DNA of 48,440 nt from Halococcus hamelinensis 100A6 (GCF_000336675.1 NZ_AOMB01000036.1:1-48440), one strand, 5' to 3'. Numbered from the stretch's first letter, positions 9,532 through 19,412 are shown. Program-made: numbers and translations. The notes: generated by a model not told the origin, from the sequence alone.

Positions 9532-10518
9532 TCAAGCCCCCCTCTCGAAAGCCTCGCGGAGAGCATCGATATCGTCGGTCCCGAGCGCTTCGATGAGCAA
9601 CAGTAGCTTCAGGCGTGCTTTGTGTGCCGGGAGGTCACCACCCTCGATAGCTCCGTGTGATCGGAGCGTCTCGCCGCCGCCGGCCGTTCCGTACACCGGG
9701 GCGACGGCACCATCCTGACACCGAGAGGTGATTACAACGGGAACGTCCGCTTCGATGGCGTCAGCGATGGCATCGCCGAGTGCGCTCGTCGTATTGCCGA
9801 GACCAGTTCCTTCGACGACGATACCGTCAGCATCCATTCGAAGAGCGTCGGTTACCTGCTGTGCGTCGACACCGACCCCGGTCTTCACCATCGGAACGGT
9901 GGCTGTCGGCCTGCGCGCGTCGACCGAGATCGACCGACTGCCAGGCTCACGGAGAACTCGGATCCCCTCACGAGTCGAGCGCGCAACCGGGCATTTTTCG
10001 GGTGAAACGAACGCCGAGAGCTTGCTCGTGTGCCGTTTCGTCACGTCGCGGGCAGCGTGGAGTTCCTCATCGAAGGCGATATAGACACCACCCGTCCCCT
10101 GGAATCGCTCGTGACTCGCCATCCGCACTGCCGTGAGTAGGTTGCTCGGTCCATCGGGGCTCACCTCATCCGGCCGCCGCTGAGCCCCTGTGAGGACGAC
10201 TGGCGCGTCGAGATCGAGCACGAGGTCGAGGTAGTAGGCCGACTCCTCCATCGTGTCAGTCCCGTGAGTGACGATGACCCCTTCCGCTCCGTTCCCGACA
10301 GTCGTTCGAATTCGCTTTGCTATCGTCGCGAGGGACCCGCTATCCATATCGAAGCTGGGCGTCTGTACTACTTCCACGACCTCGATGTCCGCATACGAGG
10401 TGAGTTCCGGAACGGCCGCAACGAGGTCGTCACCGCTTTTGCTCGGCGTCGCGCCAGCTTCGCCGGACGTACTCGCGATCGTCCCTCCAGTACTGAGGAT
10501 GGTGAGTGGCACGGACAT
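9532..10518 (-). CDS. L-asparaginase (type I/II family)
   Basis: 328 residues. Both catalytic threonine regions of the asparaginase/glutaminase family are visible: the N-terminal LSTGGTIAST (nucleophile Thr) and VTHGTDTMEESAYYL. Further conserved parts are LTGAQRRPDEVSPDGPSNL and IVVEGTGLGN. The enzyme hydrolyses asparagine to aspartate and ammonia. There is no signal peptide, so it is cytoplasmic. The ATG at 10516-10518 was chosen because it starts the beta-strand before TGGTIA, and because a TATA-like attatatc at about 10545-10552 lies some 30 bases upstream; 13 extra codons upstream are unlikely to be translated. It precedes the deacetylase-like gene by 100 bases on the same strand. Confidence 0.9.
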   Translation of the reverse strand: MSVPLTILSTGGTIASTSGEAGATPSKSGDDLVAAVPELTSYADIEVVEVVQTPSFDMDSGSLATIAKRIRTTVGNGAEGVIVTHGTDTMEESAYYLDLVLDLDAPVVLTGAQRRPDEVSPDGPSNLLTAVRMASHERFQGTGGVYIAFDEELHAARDVTKRHTSKLSAFVSPEKCPVARSTREGIRVLREPGSRSISVDARRPTATVPMVKTGVGVDAQQVTDALRMDADGIVVEGTGLGNTTSALGDAIADAIEADVPVVITSRCQDGAVAPVYGTAGGGETLRSHGAIEGGDLPAHKARLKLLLLIEALGTDDIDALREAFERGA

Positions 10519-11498
10519 TGAACTTCGTTCTATCTGGCGGTGCTGATATAATAGCACTTCTGGAAAATCAGGGAACGGATCCTCCGTCTCGCTGGTGTTC
10601 GTCTTGTCTGATTCTAAGATAGCGCTTTGGAGATTCGTTCCCCTCTTCGATGAACCTCAGGAGGCTAGTATCGTATAACTCACTGGCACCGCAACTGGTC
10701 CATGAAACATGCTTATTCAACAACTAAATGACCTCTCGCAACAGCCTGTCACGTTCTTCAAATCCACTGAGCGAAACCGATCATATGACGAATTTGAACC
10801 ATACATCGGCCGCTTCAAGTATGATTTCGCCGTGAATAGTCGGAAAGCTTCACCCCATGACATAAGAGTTGGTAGCACGATATCATGTTCGCAATGGCTT
10901 GACTGGGAATCGATCAATAAAAAACACTCATCTCAATTGGTTCAAGCCATTCGACCATTCGCTCTCCTCTGTTTTACCCTTTTTCTTACTTATTTTATCT
11001 GTATAGAAATCTTATTTGCTTCATGAGTTGAAGTCCAAGTGAATTCCAATTGAATAGGATTCGAGGTCTATTTTCACATGTAACACAAAAGAGCGAGTTT
11101 AGCGAAGAATATCGTATCTTTCCTGCTACTGCAGGCAGCGTGGTCTGTTGGGAGGTGAATCGGAGAGCAATCGAAGATATGCGGTCAATCTCGAACGCAG
11201 ATACGAGTCAACAGCCAGCACCAGAGTTGGGAAAATTATATTGATTGTAAGAGTCTCCTGCAACCGAGATGGATATATCGCGGTTGATACGATACTGTTC
11301 GCTCGCAGAACGCCAATAGCCAATTACCGCCGCACGGATCATCGCGCTTAGATGCTCAAAGCTATCGTGTCCGTCGGCACAGATACTCAGGCGACGGTAG
11401 GCGTTCATCGGATGGTGCAACGCATCAGGTCAGGTATCATTGGGTTTTGATCTGATATTCAGTATACTCATATTACACCAGCCACAACATCAGATCGA
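10519..11498. other. AT-rich gene-poor region at left edge of the sulfatase island
   Basis: Nearly 1 kb, clearly richer in A/T than the flanking genes. The promoter of the asparaginase lies at its left edge. At the right edge, catattac at about 11469-11476 is placed as a TATA element for the leaderless start of the first sulfatase. A plus-strand frame of 105 codons (10709-11026) with a hydrophobic tail and a minus-strand protein-like piece (about 11260-11435, containing DGHDSFEHLSAMIRAAVIGYW) occur, but neither has a recognised family or a good start. I treat the region as non-coding with possible gene debris. Confidence 0.5.
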
Positions 11499-12950
11499 AT
11501 GCCTGAGCAACCAAATGTGCTGGTCGTACTGTGCGACCAGATGCGGCGTCAAGCGATGAGTTGTGCGGGAGATCCGAACGTTTCTACACCGAACCTTGAC
11601 CGCCTTGCAGGAAACGGTGTGAGGTTCACGAACGCTAACTCAACGACCCCGATATGCGTACCAGCACGGTTCTCACTGTTTACGGGCAAACATGCACATA
11701 CTCGCAACGCACATCACCACTGGCGAATGTCACCCGCGGAAGAGACGTTCGCCCATAGGTTCGCCGAGGATGGATACGAGACCGGCTACATCGGTAAGTG
11801 GCATCTCGCGGACGTCGGAAGGGATAGACCGGTACCCGAACACTCTCAGGGAGGATTCGAATACTGGCGGGGATTCGAACTCAAGAATGAGCCGTTTAAT
11901 ACGGCCTACTACGAAGATGGCGATACGAAACCACACTCCCTTGACGGTTATCAGACCGACGGGTTGTTCGACCTCGGTGTTGAATTTCTTGACTCCCATG
12001 GATCGGAAAACGAACCGTTCTGTCTCACGATCTCGGTAGAACCTCCACATCCCCCGTTCACTGCTCCTGAGGAATTTCTTGAAGAGTGGGAAGATAAGCC
12101 ACTGGAACTCAGACCTAACGTACCTTATGGGGACTCTGAACCTCCACTCAATATCATTGGCGAACCGTATTCACGATGGGGCGACTTGGAAGCATCTTCG
12201 GCCGAACTGTATGAACGATACGACTACCACGGAGAGACGTTTACCGAGGAGATGCGCAAATACTACGCTATGGTCGAAAATCTCGACGAGAACGTCGGTC
12301 GATTAATTGAAGAACTCGAACAACGCGGGATTCGCGACGAAACGGCGCTCGTGTTCACCTCCGACCATGGCGAGCTGCTCGGCTCGCACGGATTCATGGC
12401 AAAGCAGCATCCATATGAAGAGTCAGTCGGTGTTCCCCTGATCGTCTCGTACCCGAACGGCGACATAGACACGGGTCGAACGATCGATGCCCCCACATGT
12501 CTAGAGGACCTCCTACCGACACTTCTCGGTTTGGGAAGCGTCGACTGTGAGGAGGAGTACCCCGGTGTAGACCTAACACGTATCATGCAAGATGAGGAGG
12601 AAACACTCGACCGCGATGGTGTTCTGCTGGAATTCGTTCGCGAGGTCAGGCCGATGATGCCATATCACGACGAAACTTGGCGTGGGTTCCGGAGTGAGAG
12701 GTACAAGTACACAGTCAAAGGATACGACAACATGAATCCCGGAGCATTTACTGAGTGGGGGGAACCCTGGCAACTGTACGACCTAGAGGAAGATCCATAC
12801 GAACAAAACAATTTGATCGACGATCCGGACTCTCGGGACATCGCTCAGGAGATGCACGGCCGACTACGAAATGCATTCATCGAGTACGAGGACGACTATG
12901 CGCTTGATGCAGCATTTGGGTATGATGAGCTAAATACACCGGATATTTAG
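11499..12950 (+). CDS. Sulfatase 1 (alkaline phosphatase superfamily, Cys-type)
   Basis: 483 residues. The S1 sulfatase signature is CVPAR at residues 53-57; Cys53 is the residue that must be converted to formylglycine. Metal ligands are seen at Asp13 (LCDQM) and in the TSDHGE motif (Asp289, His290). A late KWHL pattern (GYIGKWHLADVG) is also typical. It hydrolyses sulfate esters with Ca2+ in the active site. There is no signal peptide, so it should be cytoplasmic. It opens a run of sulfatase genes and faces the APC permease gene tail to tail. The motif has Ala at the fourth position instead of the common Ser, still within CxPxR. Substrate unknown; carbohydrate sulfate is suggested by the GH3 and transporter neighbours. 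Confidence 0.9.
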   Translation: MPEQPNVLVVLCDQMRRQAMSCAGDPNVSTPNLDRLAGNGVRFTNANSTTPICVPARFSLFTGKHAHTRNAHHHWRMSPAEETFAHRFAEDGYETGYIGKWHLADVGRDRPVPEHSQGGFEYWRGFELKNEPFNTAYYEDGDTKPHSLDGYQTDGLFDLGVEFLDSHGSENEPFCLTISVEPPHPPFTAPEEFLEEWEDKPLELRPNVPYGDSEPPLNIIGEPYSRWGDLEASSAELYERYDYHGETFTEEMRKYYAMVENLDENVGRLIEELEQRGIRDETALVFTSDHGELLGSHGFMAKQHPYEESVGVPLIVSYPNGDIDTGRTIDAPTCLEDLLPTLLGLGSVDCEEEYPGVDLTRIMQDEEETLDRDGVLLEFVREVRPMMPYHDETWRGFRSERYKYTVKGYDNMNPGAFTEWGEPWQLYDLEEDPYEQNNLIDDPDSRDIAQEMHGRLRNAFIEYEDDYALDAAFGYDELNTPDI

Positions 12951-13107
12951 CCACAAGCAAGGCTAAACACAGCGGCACGACGCGACACCATCGCGAGATT
13001 TTTCCTGAATTGCTGCATAATATCCATCCGTAAACTCTCTTCAAGAATTTCAGGAAGGAAGAGGAGGGTGCGGCTCTAAGGCATCGACACTGGCAGGGCG
13101 ATCCCGC

Positions 13108-14469
13108 TCAATCACTACCTGAGACGGATCCTGCTTCCCCGACGCTCTCCGCATCGACATCCACACTCCCCCGCAGTTTCTGTACAGCGTAGATAACAAC
13201 TCCGGACGAGACGAAGAGCAGGTACCACTGCAACCCAGTCGGACTCTCTATTGCTATGGAGACGACTAATGACCCCAGTACTACTGCCGCTATTCGGGAA
13301 AACCACCGGACAGTGGTCCGCGACAAGTACTTCGACTCGGATAGCGGGCCTGTTTCGAAGACCTCGGGTCGAGTAGAAGGTAATCGCGACGCTGTCACGC
13401 ACGTAACTGTGACGAGAGTGAGGTTCCCCATAGCGGAACCCTGTATCATATCGTTCAAAGGGATGTTGAGGAAAACACCAACGATGGAGGCGGCTCCAAC
13501 AATGAGGAGGACATACTTCGGTTCGCCGTGTTTGTTCTCCTCACCCAGCCACTTTGGAAGGATACCGTCGTTGGCTGTGGCCTTCATGTATCTGGTGACC
13601 ATCGAAAGAATAGCGATGTTTGATGTTACTCCCGCAACCATCGCCGCAACTGCGGATACTACGATCAGCTCCGGGCTGAGGTATTCGGAGGTAACGACAC
13701 GGAGCGTTCGGTTAGCTAATTGGTCGGAAGGGACGATTCCGACGCTTACGAGTATGACGCCGATTCCGATCAACGCAACAGCACCTGTATTCAAGAACAG
13801 AATTTTGCCGAATGCCTTCCCAGGGTCTTCGATGTCACCACCGAAGTCAATGATATATAGACCCGAGATGAACGTCGTGAGCATGACGCCCATGACTGAG
13901 AGTGTTGGAACCGGGCCCGATGGGAAGACGGGAGTCAGTTGGTTGGGATCGATGTTCAGCACGCCCAATGCGAGGATCGTGCCGATCGCTATAAGGAGAA
14001 ATGCAGACAAAACTATTTCGAGCCTTCCGACAGCTTGGATCCCGAACCAGACAACACCGACTGTTATTAGCAGTAACAAAACGGTGAATATCTGCGTTGA
14101 AACTGCTGGGAAGAAGGTGTTCAGATACGAAGCACCTGCGATAACTAGCACCTGAAGAATCACAAACCCGGACATCAATATCGATGGCCAGAGCACACCC
14201 CACCCCGCAAAGTGACTCACCTCCTCATGTTCAGGTAATAGTAATCTCGAATTGTAGAAATAATGACCTGGAGACGCTGACCAGAATTTCGTGAGAGCGA
14301 GGTATCCAGGTGCGGCCAATGCGACAACCCCCAGACCCAACAGTGTTACAACGGCGGTCCCCGGTCCCCCAATCGACGCAGCGGCAACTGGTTTTGACCA
14401 GAGAGCGCCACCAATGTTCAAACCAAGCATTACAGCTAGACCGCCGATCCAACCCAGCTTATTATCCAT
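13108..14469 (-). CDS. APC-superfamily permease (amino acid/amine type)
   Basis: 453 residues with about 12 hydrophobic segments. The first helix contains GLNIGGALWSKP, the unwound glycine-rich substrate site typical of APC transporters, and the order of helices fits the amino-acid permease fold. I start at the ATG 14467-14469 (MDNKLGWIGG). A strong TATA-like attatttatag lies about 35 bases upstream, and the 21 extra codons of the open frame would include this promoter. The gene sits alone on the minus strand between sulfatases 1 and 2. Sulfatase loci sometimes carry their own importer, so it could take up an amine or amino-acid-like sulfate compound; that is inference. The family assignment is less certain than that of its neighbours. 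Confidence 0.72.
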   Translation of the reverse strand: MDNKLGWIGGLAVMLGLNIGGALWSKPVAAASIGGPGTAVVTLLGLGVVALAAPGYLALTKFWSASPGHYFYNSRLLLPEHEEVSHFAGWGVLWPSILMSGFVILQVLVIAGASYLNTFFPAVSTQIFTVLLLLITVGVVWFGIQAVGRLEIVLSAFLLIAIGTILALGVLNIDPNQLTPVFPSGPVPTLSVMGVMLTTFISGLYIIDFGGDIEDPGKAFGKILFLNTGAVALIGIGVILVSVGIVPSDQLANRTLRVVTSEYLSPELIVVSAVAAMVAGVTSNIAILSMVTRYMKATANDGILPKWLGEENKHGEPKYVLLIVGAASIVGVFLNIPLNDMIQGSAMGNLTLVTVTCVTASRLPSTRPEVFETGPLSESKYLSRTTVRWFSRIAAVVLGSLVVSIAIESPTGLQWYLLFVSSGVVIYAVQKLRGSVDVDAESVGEAGSVSGSD

Positions 14470-14760
14470 TATCGCAATGGAGAACGATGAGAGACCACTA
14501 TAAATAATTTTGGATGCCGAGGCGCAGGTCACTTCACCAAAGCGTCTAACTCGGGTTCTCGCCTGATTTCATGGTACCTCCCACCATAGTTCGTAATACG
14601 ATCCGCAAAAAACATCGACCTATCCTACAATCACAATGTTCCGCTAAGAACCAGACGAAGCTACGATGACTGGCTGTGAAGGGCGACTGACGGTATTCGG
14701 AGACCCAGAAAGCCTTGGCGGACGAAGGAATTAACCGATACCGAGATAGATCTCTTAATC

Positions 14761-16416
14761 ATGAAGTCGAATCAACCAACAAACATTCTCTGGATATCAC
14801 TCGAAGACACGAGTCCACGGTTTGGGTGCTACGGCGACGAGCTGGCGGAGACGCCAACCATTGACGAACTTGCGAGCGGCGGCCGGCGCTATACCAATGC
14901 ATGTAGCACAGCGGGTGTCTGCGCTCCGTCCCGTGCCGCGGTGATCACTGGCCGATATCAAACAACGATAGGCGCTCATCACATGCGGACGAAACATACG
15001 AACGAGGACACGCCAAGAATCCCGACGCCGTACTCCGCCGTTCCACCCCACTTCGTCACTGCGTTCCCCGAGTATCTCCGCGCGGCGGGTTACTACTGTA
15101 CGAACAACGAGAAGACCGACTACCAGTTCGATAATCAGGGCGACGATCCCCACGACTTCCAACCGCCGGCGTCGATTTGGGACGAATGCAACGAGGACGC
15201 TCACTGGCGGAATCGCCCGGATGACGACCAACCGTTCTTCGCCGTGTTTAATCCCACACGAACGCATGAGAGCGGGATGTGGGAGGACGCACTTCTGAGT
15301 GTTGGCGGCGAGCCGGAGACGGATCCTGACCGAGTAACAGTCCCACCATACCTCCCGGATTCCGACGGAGTTAGGGAGTCGATTGCCCGACAGTACGACA
15401 ACATCACGCGGTCGGATGAGGAGATCGGTTGCCTTCTTTCCCAACTGGAGGAGGACGGTCTCGCGGAGAATACAGCCGTGTTTGTTTGGAGCGACCATGG
15501 GGAAGGACTCCCGCGCGCGAAGCGAAGTCTTTACGAATCAGGGGTGAACGTCCCGCTGATCGTTCGCTGGCCAGGTGAGGTTGAGGGCGGGGAGCAGAGC
15601 GACCGCCTCGTTAGCCTCGTTGACTTGGGTCCGACCGTGCTGTCGATCGCTGGGATCGACATACCCCAGTGGATGCATGGTCGTCCGTTCTTGGGGCAGG
15701 CAGAGCGTGAGTCACGCAACTACGTGATGGCCGCGCGCGACCGTATCGACGAGAGCTACGACATGGTCCGCTCAATACGGAACCATCGCTACAAGTATAT
15801 CAGGAACTACGACCAGTCGAACCCACCGTTAGTATGGGTGCCGTTCCGCGCCCGAGGGGATGCGATGCGAGACCTGCTCCGTCTCCACGCGGAAGGCAAG
15901 CTGCCGGAGCGTCAGGCTCGTCTCCTCTCCGGCGGACGACCCGGAGAGGAGCTCTACGATCTCCACAACGACCCGCATGAAATCGAGAATTTGGCTGATG
16001 ACACCGACCACCTCGATGTGCTCGCGGGACTCCGTACCGCGATGGACGAGTGGCGCAAGCGATGCGGCGACGAGGGTATGGTCGACGAATCACGGATGGT
16101 CGAACGGATGTGGCCGGATGGCGAGCAGCCGACAACGGCTACTCCAACGTTCGTGCCGAACGCACCGGAGAACCCCATGACGGAAGCGACGCCGGACGGA
16201 GATACGTTCACCGCGCCGGCAACGCTGACGCTTCACTGCGACACGCAGGGAGCTTCGATAGTCCATACTACTGACGGCGGATCGGAATCGCGATGGAAAC
16301 TCTACAACGACGTTATCTCACTTCCAACCGGTGAGACGACAGTGCAGGCGAAAGCGATTCGATACGGCTACCGTGAGAGCAGTGTTCGCAGTGCGACATT
16401 CACTGTCACCGACTGA
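14761..16416 (+). CDS. Sulfatase 2, N-sulfoglucosamine sulfohydrolase-like, with C-terminal beta-sandwich domain
   Basis: 551 residues. The signature is CAPSR at 54-58 (Cys54 to formylglycine), with an early metal Asp in SLEDTSP and a WSDHGEG metal motif. The beginning (NILWISLED, GCYGDELAETPT) and TGRYQTTIGAHHMRT recall the heparan N-sulfatase (SGSH-like) branch of S1 sulfatases. The last roughly 75 residues (from about 470; TLTLHCDTQGASIVHTTDGG...AKAIRYGYRESSV) look like the small chitobiase/hexosaminidase C-terminal-type beta domain, an extra sugar-binding or structural module. There is no signal peptide. It is first in a tandem of three sulfatases on the same strand, with 84 bases to the next. 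SGSH-like specificity is a suggestion from overall look, not proof. Confidence 0.88.
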   Translation: MKSNQPTNILWISLEDTSPRFGCYGDELAETPTIDELASGGRRYTNACSTAGVCAPSRAAVITGRYQTTIGAHHMRTKHTNEDTPRIPTPYSAVPPHFVTAFPEYLRAAGYYCTNNEKTDYQFDNQGDDPHDFQPPASIWDECNEDAHWRNRPDDDQPFFAVFNPTRTHESGMWEDALLSVGGEPETDPDRVTVPPYLPDSDGVRESIARQYDNITRSDEEIGCLLSQLEEDGLAENTAVFVWSDHGEGLPRAKRSLYESGVNVPLIVRWPGEVEGGEQSDRLVSLVDLGPTVLSIAGIDIPQWMHGRPFLGQAERESRNYVMAARDRIDESYDMVRSIRNHRYKYIRNYDQSNPPLVWVPFRARGDAMRDLLRLHAEGKLPERQARLLSGGRPGEELYDLHNDPHEIENLADDTDHLDVLAGLRTAMDEWRKRCGDEGMVDESRMVERMWPDGEQPTTATPTFVPNAPENPMTEATPDGDTFTAPATLTLHCDTQGASIVHTTDGGSESRWKLYNDVISLPTGETTVQAKAIRYGYRESSVRSATFTVTD

Positions 16417-16500
16417 CAACTCATCGACCGGTGCCGTTCTCTTTTCTCGCGCCGAGTATCAGATACATTTATGTCCTTTCGGAAACGCCTTCGGTCTTGT

Positions 16501-18021
16501 ATGCGAATTCTGTACATAGACATCGATTCGCTTCGTCCGGATCACTTGGGTTGTTACGGATACGAGCGTGACACCTCGCCCAACATCGACCGGATCGCAG
16601 CGAATGCCCGACGATTCACGAACTACTACGTCTCCGATGCACCATGCCTTCCCTCTCGTACAGCCTACTTTACAGGTCGATTCGGGATCCACACGGGTGT
16701 TGTCGGTCACGCCAATATCAACGCAGATATTCGCCATCGCGGTGCCGCACGAGGACACTCGAACCGTGGTACGTATCGAACGCTTCCAACTGCATTACGC
16801 CAAGAAGGACACCGGACGGCGTTCATCAGTCCGTTTCCACAGCGCCACGGGGCTTGGCACGTTATCGATGGCTTCGAAGAATGGGTCGATACAGGTGAGT
16901 TCGGTGTCGAACGCGCTGACGTCGTCTACCCCCACGTGGAGAAATGGCTGGAAGCGCACGCTTCGGAAGAGGACTGGTACCTCCATGTCAACTTCTGGGA
17001 CCCGCACACCCCCTACGACACGCCGGAAGAATACGGGAACCCGTTCGTCGACGAGCCTGCCCCGAGATGGCTTACTGAGGATTTGATCGAAGAGCAGTAT
17101 GAGAGCTACGGCCCTCACAGTGCTCACGACCTGCACCATGGTTACTTGACCGGCGACGGTCCCGACGACCTCGAACGGACACCGAACGAGATCGCGAATC
17201 GGGAGGATTTTCGTCGCTGGGTCGATGGATACGATGTCGGTATCCGCTATCTCGACGGCTACATTGGCAAGATGGTTGATCTCCTCCGGGCACAGGGTGT
17301 CTACGAGAACACCGTAATCGTGATATCAGCAGACCATGGGGAGAACCAAGGCGAGCTCAACGTGTACGGCGACCATCAGACTGCCGACGATATCACATGT
17401 CGGGTTCCCCTGCTCGTCAGGGGACCTGGGATCGAGTCCGGCGTCGACAACAATCTCTACTACCATCTCGACTTCTCGGCGACACTTGTGGACTTGATTG
17501 GGGGTGATGTTCCGAGCAGTTGGGATGGCCGTTCGTTCCTTCCATCGCTCACCGACGGCGAGACGGTGGGTCGGAGCTTCCTCGTCACTAGTCAAGGTGC
17601 ATGGGCGTGCCAGCGCGGCGTCCGGTGGAATGACTGGCTCCTGCTCCGAACATATCATGACGGCTGGCGAGACTTCGAATCCGTCGAACTCTACAACCTC
17701 ACCACGGACCCACACGAAGTAGAGAACGTTGCTACAGACAATCCGGAAGTGGTTGACCATGGAATGGCGCTGTTAAACCGGTGGCATGGACAACGGAGGA
17801 TCGACGCAGCAATCGGATCCGACGGTGGGAACCCGGACGCTCCGCGTGGACTTATTGACCCGCTTTTCGAGGTGATTCGTAGTGGCGGGTCGTTCTATCT
17901 TCAGGGAAACATGGAGGCGTACACGGATCGTCTACGCGAAACCGGTCGCGAGGCACATGCCGAGAAAATCGAGACCTACGACGGAATCACCCACCAAGTC
18001 CGAAGCGAACAGCCCCGCTAG
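16501..18021 (+). CDS. Sulfatase 3 (Cys-type)
   Basis: 506 residues from the ATG at 16501. The start fits because the AT-rich catttatg near 16464-16471 then acts as a TATA element about 32 bases upstream; an ATG inside that element (16471) would add only ten basic residues. The signature is CLPSR at 49-53. The metal motifs are Asp7/Asp9 in IDIDSLRPDHLGC and SADHGEN. Histidine-rich stretches (YHLDFSATLVDL) match the S1 fold. There is no signal peptide, so it is cytoplasmic. It lies between sulfatases 2 and 4 in the same direction with short spacers, suggesting joint expression although each seems to have its own promoter. Substrate unknown. Confidence 0.9.
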   Translation: MRILYIDIDSLRPDHLGCYGYERDTSPNIDRIAANARRFTNYYVSDAPCLPSRTAYFTGRFGIHTGVVGHANINADIRHRGAARGHSNRGTYRTLPTALRQEGHRTAFISPFPQRHGAWHVIDGFEEWVDTGEFGVERADVVYPHVEKWLEAHASEEDWYLHVNFWDPHTPYDTPEEYGNPFVDEPAPRWLTEDLIEEQYESYGPHSAHDLHHGYLTGDGPDDLERTPNEIANREDFRRWVDGYDVGIRYLDGYIGKMVDLLRAQGVYENTVIVISADHGENQGELNVYGDHQTADDITCRVPLLVRGPGIESGVDNNLYYHLDFSATLVDLIGGDVPSSWDGRSFLPSLTDGETVGRSFLVTSQGAWACQRGVRWNDWLLLRTYHDGWRDFESVELYNLTTDPHEVENVATDNPEVVDHGMALLNRWHGQRRIDAAIGSDGGNPDAPRGLIDPLFEVIRSGGSFYLQGNMEAYTDRLRETGREAHAEKIETYDGITHQVRSEQPR

Positions 18022-18107
18022 CTATATCCATCACGACCGACACTTAACGAACATCTGATGGGTAGATCACCATCGTTATTACGTGACCTACATATACGAC
18101 ACTATCG

Positions 18108-19412
18108 ATGGCAGGAAATAGACCAAACGTTTTCCTCATCCTTACTGACCAGCATCAGGCCCAAGCTCTCGGCGCGGTGGACGGTTCGTTCCACACACCC
18201 GCACTCGACGGCCTTGCAGCCGACGGTGCCCGTTTTGAGAACGCCTACTGTACCCAGCCACAATGCTCACCGTCGCGTTCCTCGATCGTCACTGGCCAGT
18301 TTCCACATCAAACGGGTGTCCAAGCTCTCTCTAACTGGGGGCCGCATGAACTTGATACAGCATCGAACAGCGTCGGCCGTACACTCCAAGACGCAGGCTA
18401 CGAAACACTCTGGTCCGGTCGCTGGGATCTCGGTGTTGAGAATGCCACTGAGCTCGGGTGGAAGTACACCCGGAACCTTGACATTACCGGCACTGATGGG
18501 ACATCGAGCCTCGAATGCGACCGTACAACAGCGACCGAAGTGTCGCGGTATCTACGAGAGTACGACGGTGACACGCCCTTTTTCGCAACGGCGTCCTTCA
18601 ACCTCCCCCACCCTCCATACTTCGAGGATGAGTGTTTCCAGCAGTACTACGACCGGGAGGAGGTTTCACTCCCGACGAACTTCAACGACGATCTCTCCAC
18701 GAAACCTGCGTTCCACCGAGAACGCGCGAAAGCCGAAGAATGTGATCTCTCAGAGGATGAGTACCGCGAAGTCGCCTATCGGTACCGAACAATGGTCTCG
18801 CGTGTCGACGCTTACATCGGGGTGGTATTGGACACACTTCGCAGCGAAGGACTCTACGACGACACGGTAATCGTGTTCACTGCCGACCATGGCGACATGC
18901 AGGCCGCGCATGGTCTCAACAAAAAGGGTGTCCTCGCGTACGAGGAAATCCTCCGTGTACCACTCGTTGTTCATCACCCTCAACTCGACATCGAACGGAA
19001 CGTGATCCCGGACTTCGTCTCTACCGCCGCCGTCCCAGGAACGATCGTTGAGGCAGCGGGCGAATCAGTTTCACAAGCGTTTACCGGTGGAAGTCTGCTG
19101 CCAACGATGGAGCGCTCTTCGCCGCCCGACGATGATCGGGTTTTCTTCGAGCACAACGTCGCCTACTGGGGGCATCACCCCTACCGGGGGGTCCGTACCC
19201 CAGATTGGAAGCTCGTAGAGTATCCGAAAGATGGCGAGGGTGAGCTCTATGATATGCAAACGGATGCTGACGAACTAACGAATCGATACAACGACCCCGA
19301 CTACATAACGGTCAGGGAGGCGCTCGAAAATACCATCGAGAGGTGGTGGAATGCGACTGACGGCGACATGGATGATTGGATTACTGAGCCGGACCTATCG
19401 TTCAGTCCCTGA
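18108..19412 (+). CDS. Sulfatase 4 (Cys-type)
   Basis: 434 residues, the shortest of the five. Signature CSPSR at 53-57; metal ligands Asp14 in LILTDQHQ and the TADHGDM motif. The overall pattern (PNVFLILTDQHQAQALG, AYCTQPQCSPSRSSIVTGQ) is that of arylsulfatase/choline-sulfatase-like S1 enzymes. There is no signal peptide. It ends the tandem of three sulfatases and faces the first GH3 gene tail to tail with a 140-base gap. A TATA-like catatac about 25 bases upstream supports the ATG at 18108. The substrate is likely a sulfated sugar given the neighbours, but this is inferred from context only. Confidence 0.9.
   Translation: MAGNRPNVFLILTDQHQAQALGAVDGSFHTPALDGLAADGARFENAYCTQPQCSPSRSSIVTGQFPHQTGVQALSNWGPHELDTASNSVGRTLQDAGYETLWSGRWDLGVENATELGWKYTRNLDITGTDGTSSLECDRTTATEVSRYLREYDGDTPFFATASFNLPHPPYFEDECFQQYYDREEVSLPTNFNDDLSTKPAFHRERAKAEECDLSEDEYREVAYRYRTMVSRVDAYIGVVLDTLRSEGLYDDTVIVFTADHGDMQAAHGLNKKGVLAYEEILRVPLVVHHPQLDIERNVIPDFVSTAAVPGTIVEAAGESVSQAFTGGSLLPTMERSSPPDDDRVFFEHNVAYWGHHPYRGVRTPDWKLVEYPKDGEGELYDMQTDADELTNRYNDPDYITVREALENTIERWWNATDGDMDDWITEPDLSFSP

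Noticed and set aside
10709-11026. 105-codon frame with a hydrophobic C-terminus in the AT-rich region
   Set aside because: No family features, composition unlike haloarchaeal proteins (few acidic residues) and no promoter or ribosome-binding site that I trust.
13256-14155. 299-codon plus-strand open frame antisense to the APC permease gene
   Set aside because: No recognisable motif and the permease on the other strand has clear transmembrane architecture; the frame is a shadow of GC-biased codon usage.
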